This document shows, piece after piece, positions 61,241 through 64,000 of a stretch of 64,000 bases of DNA. The DNA lies in assembly GCF_026343295.1 (NCBI RefSeq), contig NZ_JAPELY010000001.1, forward strand, positions 2,728,001 through 2,792,000. The letters run 5' to 3'. The position numbers were made by a program, and so were the translations under genes. The notes under the pieces were generated by a model, which ran no database searches, was not told the DNA's origin, and saw only the letters and a program-made list of their open reading frames with translations. This stretch comes from Streptomyces sp. NBC_00083 (GTDB lineage: Bacteria; Actinomycetota; Actinomycetes; Streptomycetales; Streptomycetaceae). The number at the start of each line of letters is the position of its first letter. Within the stretch, counting starts at the first letter, position 1.

Positions 61241-62533
61241 GTGCACCCCAGCATCACGGGCCAGTACCTCGCCCGCTACCAGCGCCTCGGCGCAGGTGAC
61301 CCGGCCCCCGGACCGCTGCCCGTCACCGGCGCCCAGCGGCGCTTCCTACTCGTGCGCGCCCTGGACCCCGCGGGACGCGCGGACATCGTCCCGATGTTCT
61401 TCGCCTTCCCGCGCGGCACCGTCGACCCGGCCCGCCTGCGCGCCGCGGCCAACCACCTGGCCGCCCGCCACCCCGCCCTGCGCTCGCCGGCCGTCGTCGA
61501 GCGGGGCACACCCGTGCTCCGGCCCGCGCCCGCCGACGTACCGCTGCACCAGGTGGCCCCCGCCCCCGGCGAGGACGCGCGGGACGCCCTGCGCCGCGCC
61601 CTGGCCGGCTGGGTGACCGAGGGGCCGCCGCTGCGCCTCTTCCTCGCCGACGACGGCCCCGGCGCCGAGGAGGAGGTGCTCGCCGTCGTCCTCGACCACA
61701 CCGCCTGCGACGGCCAGTCCCTCGCCCGCGTCGTCGAGGAACTCGGCGCCGCCTACCGCGACGGTCTCGGACCGCACGACCTCTCACCCGCCGACGCGGC
61801 AGCCGAACTCGCCGCCTACAAGGACGCCGTCCTGCGCCAGCTCGCCGCCGAGGACCGTGCCGCCTCGCCCCGCGCCCTCGCGTACTGGGGTGAGCGGCTG
61901 CGCCCCGCCCACGAGCGGGCGCCCCTGCCCGGAGCGCGCCGCACGACCGCCGGGCTCCCCACCGGAGCCGCCGAGTCGAAGCTCCCCTCGCCCCCCGGCG
62001 GCATGCCCTTCCCGGCGCTGCTCGACGCCTGCCGGGCGGCAGCCGCCACCCTGTACGGCACCGGGCCCGTCTCGCCCATCGGCTACCCCTGGGGCGGCCG
62101 TCCCGCCGGCACCGGATCCGTACTCGGCTGCTTCCTCAACACGGTCGTCTTCCCGGCCGACACGGCCGGCACCCCGCCGCCCGAGGTGACGGCCACCCAG
62201 TGGTGGGACGACCTGGACCGCGCCGACACCCCCTTCGACGACGTGGTGCGGGCAGCGCGGGCGGGCGGATCCGCCTGGTCCGGCCGGCTCGACGGGCTGC
62301 TCACCGTCGACGACGCGCGCCACCGCACCCCCCTGCGGCTCGGCGCGACCGCGGGCCGCGAGGTACACGTCGACGGCAGGCAGGTCCGCGCGCCCTTCGC
62401 CGTCTCCGCGACCCAGGGCCCCGAACTCCACCTCCGCATGGTGTGGGACCGCTCGATCCTCGACGACCGTGCCGCCGAGGAGGCCTTCGCGGCCCTGTGC
62501 GCGGCGCTGCCCCTCGGCGCGCCCGTGCACTGA
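61241..62533 (+). CDS. Stand-alone condensation-domain protein
   Basis: This 430-residue protein is a lone condensation-type acyltransferase of NRPS ancestry. The active-site motif reads DHTACDG, so the second catalytic His and the DG are kept but the first His of HHxxxDG is Asp. LPVTGAQRRFLLVRAL at the start and VLGCFLNTVVFPAD later match condensation-domain landmarks (compare VGxFVNTxPLR). Free-standing members often release or couple the peptide to an amine, or act as coenzyme-A-type transferases. GTG 61241. It stands 95 bases after the exporter gene. Confidence 0.82.
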   Translation: MHPSITGQYLARYQRLGAGDPAPGPLPVTGAQRRFLLVRALDPAGRADIVPMFFAFPRGTVDPARLRAAANHLAARHPALRSPAVVERGTPVLRPAPADVPLHQVAPAPGEDARDALRRALAGWVTEGPPLRLFLADDGPGAEEEVLAVVLDHTACDGQSLARVVEELGAAYRDGLGPHDLSPADAAAELAAYKDAVLRQLAAEDRAASPRALAYWGERLRPAHERAPLPGARRTTAGLPTGAAESKLPSPPGGMPFPALLDACRAAAATLYGTGPVSPIGYPWGGRPAGTGSVLGCFLNTVVFPADTAGTPPPEVTATQWWDDLDRADTPFDDVVRAARAGGSAWSGRLDGLLTVDDARHRTPLRLGATAGREVHVDGRQVRAPFAVSATQGPELHLRMVWDRSILDDRAAEEAFAALCAALPLGAPVH

Positions 62534-62729
62534 TCCCCGGGCGCGGTCCGGTGCCGTACGCGACCGCCGGCGCGCGGCCCCGTACCCCCTGACACCCCGG
62601 CTCCTCCCGGCACTCCGTCCCACCGTCCCATCCGGACGGGCCGCGTGATCCGCGGCCCGTCCGGCGCACCGCCGTGCGGACGCACGACCGCGTCCCGCGC
62701 CATCGACCCGACAACCCAAGGGATCGCCC

Positions 62730-64000
62730 ATGCTTCCCCTCTCCTCCTCGCAGGAGATCGTCTGGCTGCACGAACAAGTGCAGCCCGGCAGCCGCGCCTA
62801 CAACTTCACCGCCTCCCTCGACCTGTGGGGCACCCTCGATGTGGACGCGCTGCGCAGCGGCCTGGCCGCGACGCTCGCCCGCCACCCCGGCCTGCGTCTC
62901 GAACTGGTGGCCGTGGAGGGCGCGATGCCCGGCCAGCGGGTCGCCGACCACTGCACGCCGCGGCTGCGCACCGTGGACATCACCTGGGAGGCCGACCCCG
63001 AGGCCGCCTTCGAGAAGCTGCTGCGGGCCGAGGCGGAGACGCCGCTCGACACCTTCGACGCACCCCTGCTGCGCTGGACCCTCGTCAAACTCGCCGAGGA
63101 CCAGCACCGGCTCATCCACGTCGAGCACCACCTGATCCACGACGGGCACTCGTTCGCCATCCTGCTGAACGACGTCTTCAGCGTCTACAGCGCCCAAGTG
63201 CGCGGCGAGAGCGTCGAGTTGCCCGAGGCGAGTTCGTACGCCGACCACGTACGGGCCAGGGCCGGCGACATCCGCGCCGAAGAGCTGAGCGCCAGTCTGG
63301 AGTACTGGGCGGGGACCCTGCGCGATGCCTCGTACGACATGCCGCTGCCCGGACTCGCCCGGCCCGGCGCGCGCCGGCGCCACCACGGCGGCCAGCTGCG
63401 CCAGTCGATCGGCGCGGACCTCGCGGAGCGACTGCGCGCCCACACCCGTGAACGCGGCCTCACTCCCTTCGCGACCCTGCTCGGACTCTTCGCAGAGCTG
63501 TTGCGGCGCCACAGCGGACGCAGCCAGATGGTGGTGGGAACCGCTGTGGGCAACCGCCCGCGCGGCTACGAGGACGCCGTCGGCATGTTCGTCAACACCA
63601 TCCCGCTCCGTCTCGACCTGGACCCCGGCGCCCCCGCCGAGGACACCATGGACGAGGTCACCGACACCCTCATCCGCGCCCTCCCGCACCAGGAAGTGCC
63701 GGTCCAGGAGCTGACCCGGGCGCTCGGCCTGCACACATCGGGCGCCGACAACCCCCTGTTCGGCGTCATGTTCAGCGCCCACGACGCGCCGCTGCCCGAA
63801 CTCGACGTGCCCGGCCTCGACATCACCCTCTTCGAGGGGTTCAACACCGGCACCACCCGCTTCGACCTCGATGTGGTGCTGCTCCCCGACGACCGGCGGG
63901 GCGTGAGCCTGCGGCACGGCGCCGCCGGCATGACCCTCGTCTGGGACTACGACGCCGACCTCTTCGGCGAGGGCGTCGCGAAGCTGCTCGCCGAGCGCTT
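62730..64000 (+). CDS. Nonribosomal peptide synthetase, N-terminal condensation domain (partial)
   Basis: The reading frame starts at ATG 62730 and is still open at the window edge after 423 codons. It begins LPLSSSQEIVWLHEQVQPGS, the usual C1 motif of condensation domains, and has the intact HHLIHDG catalytic motif near residue 135, then GTAVGNRPRG and VGMFVNTIPLRLDL. An NRPS whose first domain is a condensation domain needs an acyl or peptidyl donor from elsewhere. Adenylation and carrier domains should follow outside the window. The product is unknown. Confidence 0.92.
   Translation, partial: MLPLSSSQEIVWLHEQVQPGSRAYNFTASLDLWGTLDVDALRSGLAATLARHPGLRLELVAVEGAMPGQRVADHCTPRLRTVDITWEADPEAAFEKLLRAEAETPLDTFDAPLLRWTLVKLAEDQHRLIHVEHHLIHDGHSFAILLNDVFSVYSAQVRGESVELPEASSYADHVRARAGDIRAEELSASLEYWAGTLRDASYDMPLPGLARPGARRRHHGGQLRQSIGADLAERLRAHTRERGLTPFATLLGLFAELLRRHSGRSQMVVGTAVGNRPRGYEDAVGMFVNTIPLRLDLDPGAPAEDTMDEVTDTLIRALPHQEVPVQELTRALGLHTSGADNPLFGVMFSAHDAPLPELDVPGLDITLFEGFNTGTTRFDLDVVLLPDDRRGVSLRHGAAGMTLVWDYDADLFGEGVAKLLAER

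Overview
The window is a stretch of Streptomyces chromosome. Evidence is the very high GC, GTG and TTG starts, short translational overlaps, a melC1-melC2 tyrosinase pair, a Streptomyces subtilisin-inhibitor (SSI) protein, a DasR-like element in front of a GH18 chitinase, an LAxTG sortase substrate and many secreted hydrolases. I see no rRNA, tRNA, CRISPR array, insertion sequence or prophage. The chromosome position (core or arm) cannot be told from the sequence, although the many secreted and accessory genes would suit an arm-proximal region.

Layout. 0-8.7 kb: DHA2-type drug exporter, secreted TAP-like peptidase, TenA-like protein, polytopic membrane protein, then a MarR regulator translationally coupled to an ABC-2 exporter pair, and a methyltransferase. 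8.7-13.6 kb: tyrosinase and its Tat-exported copper chaperone, a secreted PI-PLC-like enzyme, an SSI-type protease inhibitor with Lys at P1, and a D-Ala-D-Ala carboxypeptidase. 13.7-19.8 kb: chitinase, LAxTG surface protein, ECF sigma factor with a small membrane partner, signal peptidase I, an anchored esterase-fold protein and a YceI protein. 19.9-24.4 kb: two-component system, GH27 alpha-galactosidase with a ricin-type lectin domain, and, tail to tail with it, a protein that closely resembles Bacillus thuringiensis Cyt toxins.

24.7-31.2 kb: a choline-to-betaine operon (betB, APC permease, betA) behind a perfect 18-bp palindrome, followed by an Lrp regulator divergent from a methionine gamma-lyase-like enzyme. 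31.2-46.8 kb: lipoprotein, CBM13/beta-helix protein, membrane protein, F420/flavin-type oxidoreductase, O-methyltransferase, OhrR-Ohr peroxide pair, epimerase with a likely TetR-type operator, sugar-porter-like MFS protein, PQQ-type propeller protein and M4 protease. 47.2-51.6 kb: one 1458-residue XRE-nSTAND-TM-WD40 protein with 14 WD repeats and a roughly 200-residue repeat insertion inside its NTPase. 51.7-59.5 kb: NlpC/P60 hydrolase, small SH3-like secreted protein, trypsin-like protease, PolX-like HhH+PHP protein, a 59-aa peptide, RNase H with an added zinc-ribbon-like tail, a winged-helix protein with a histone-like linker, a GCS2-type ligase and a DUF6299-like secreted protein. 59.8-64 kb: the left edge of a nonribosomal peptide cluster (exporter, stand-alone condensation protein, start of an NRPS running off the window).

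Most transcription units end in strong GC hairpins, many shared by convergent genes. The most unusual items are the Cyt-like protein, the repeat-expanded nSTAND protein, the RNase H tail and the NRPS edge.
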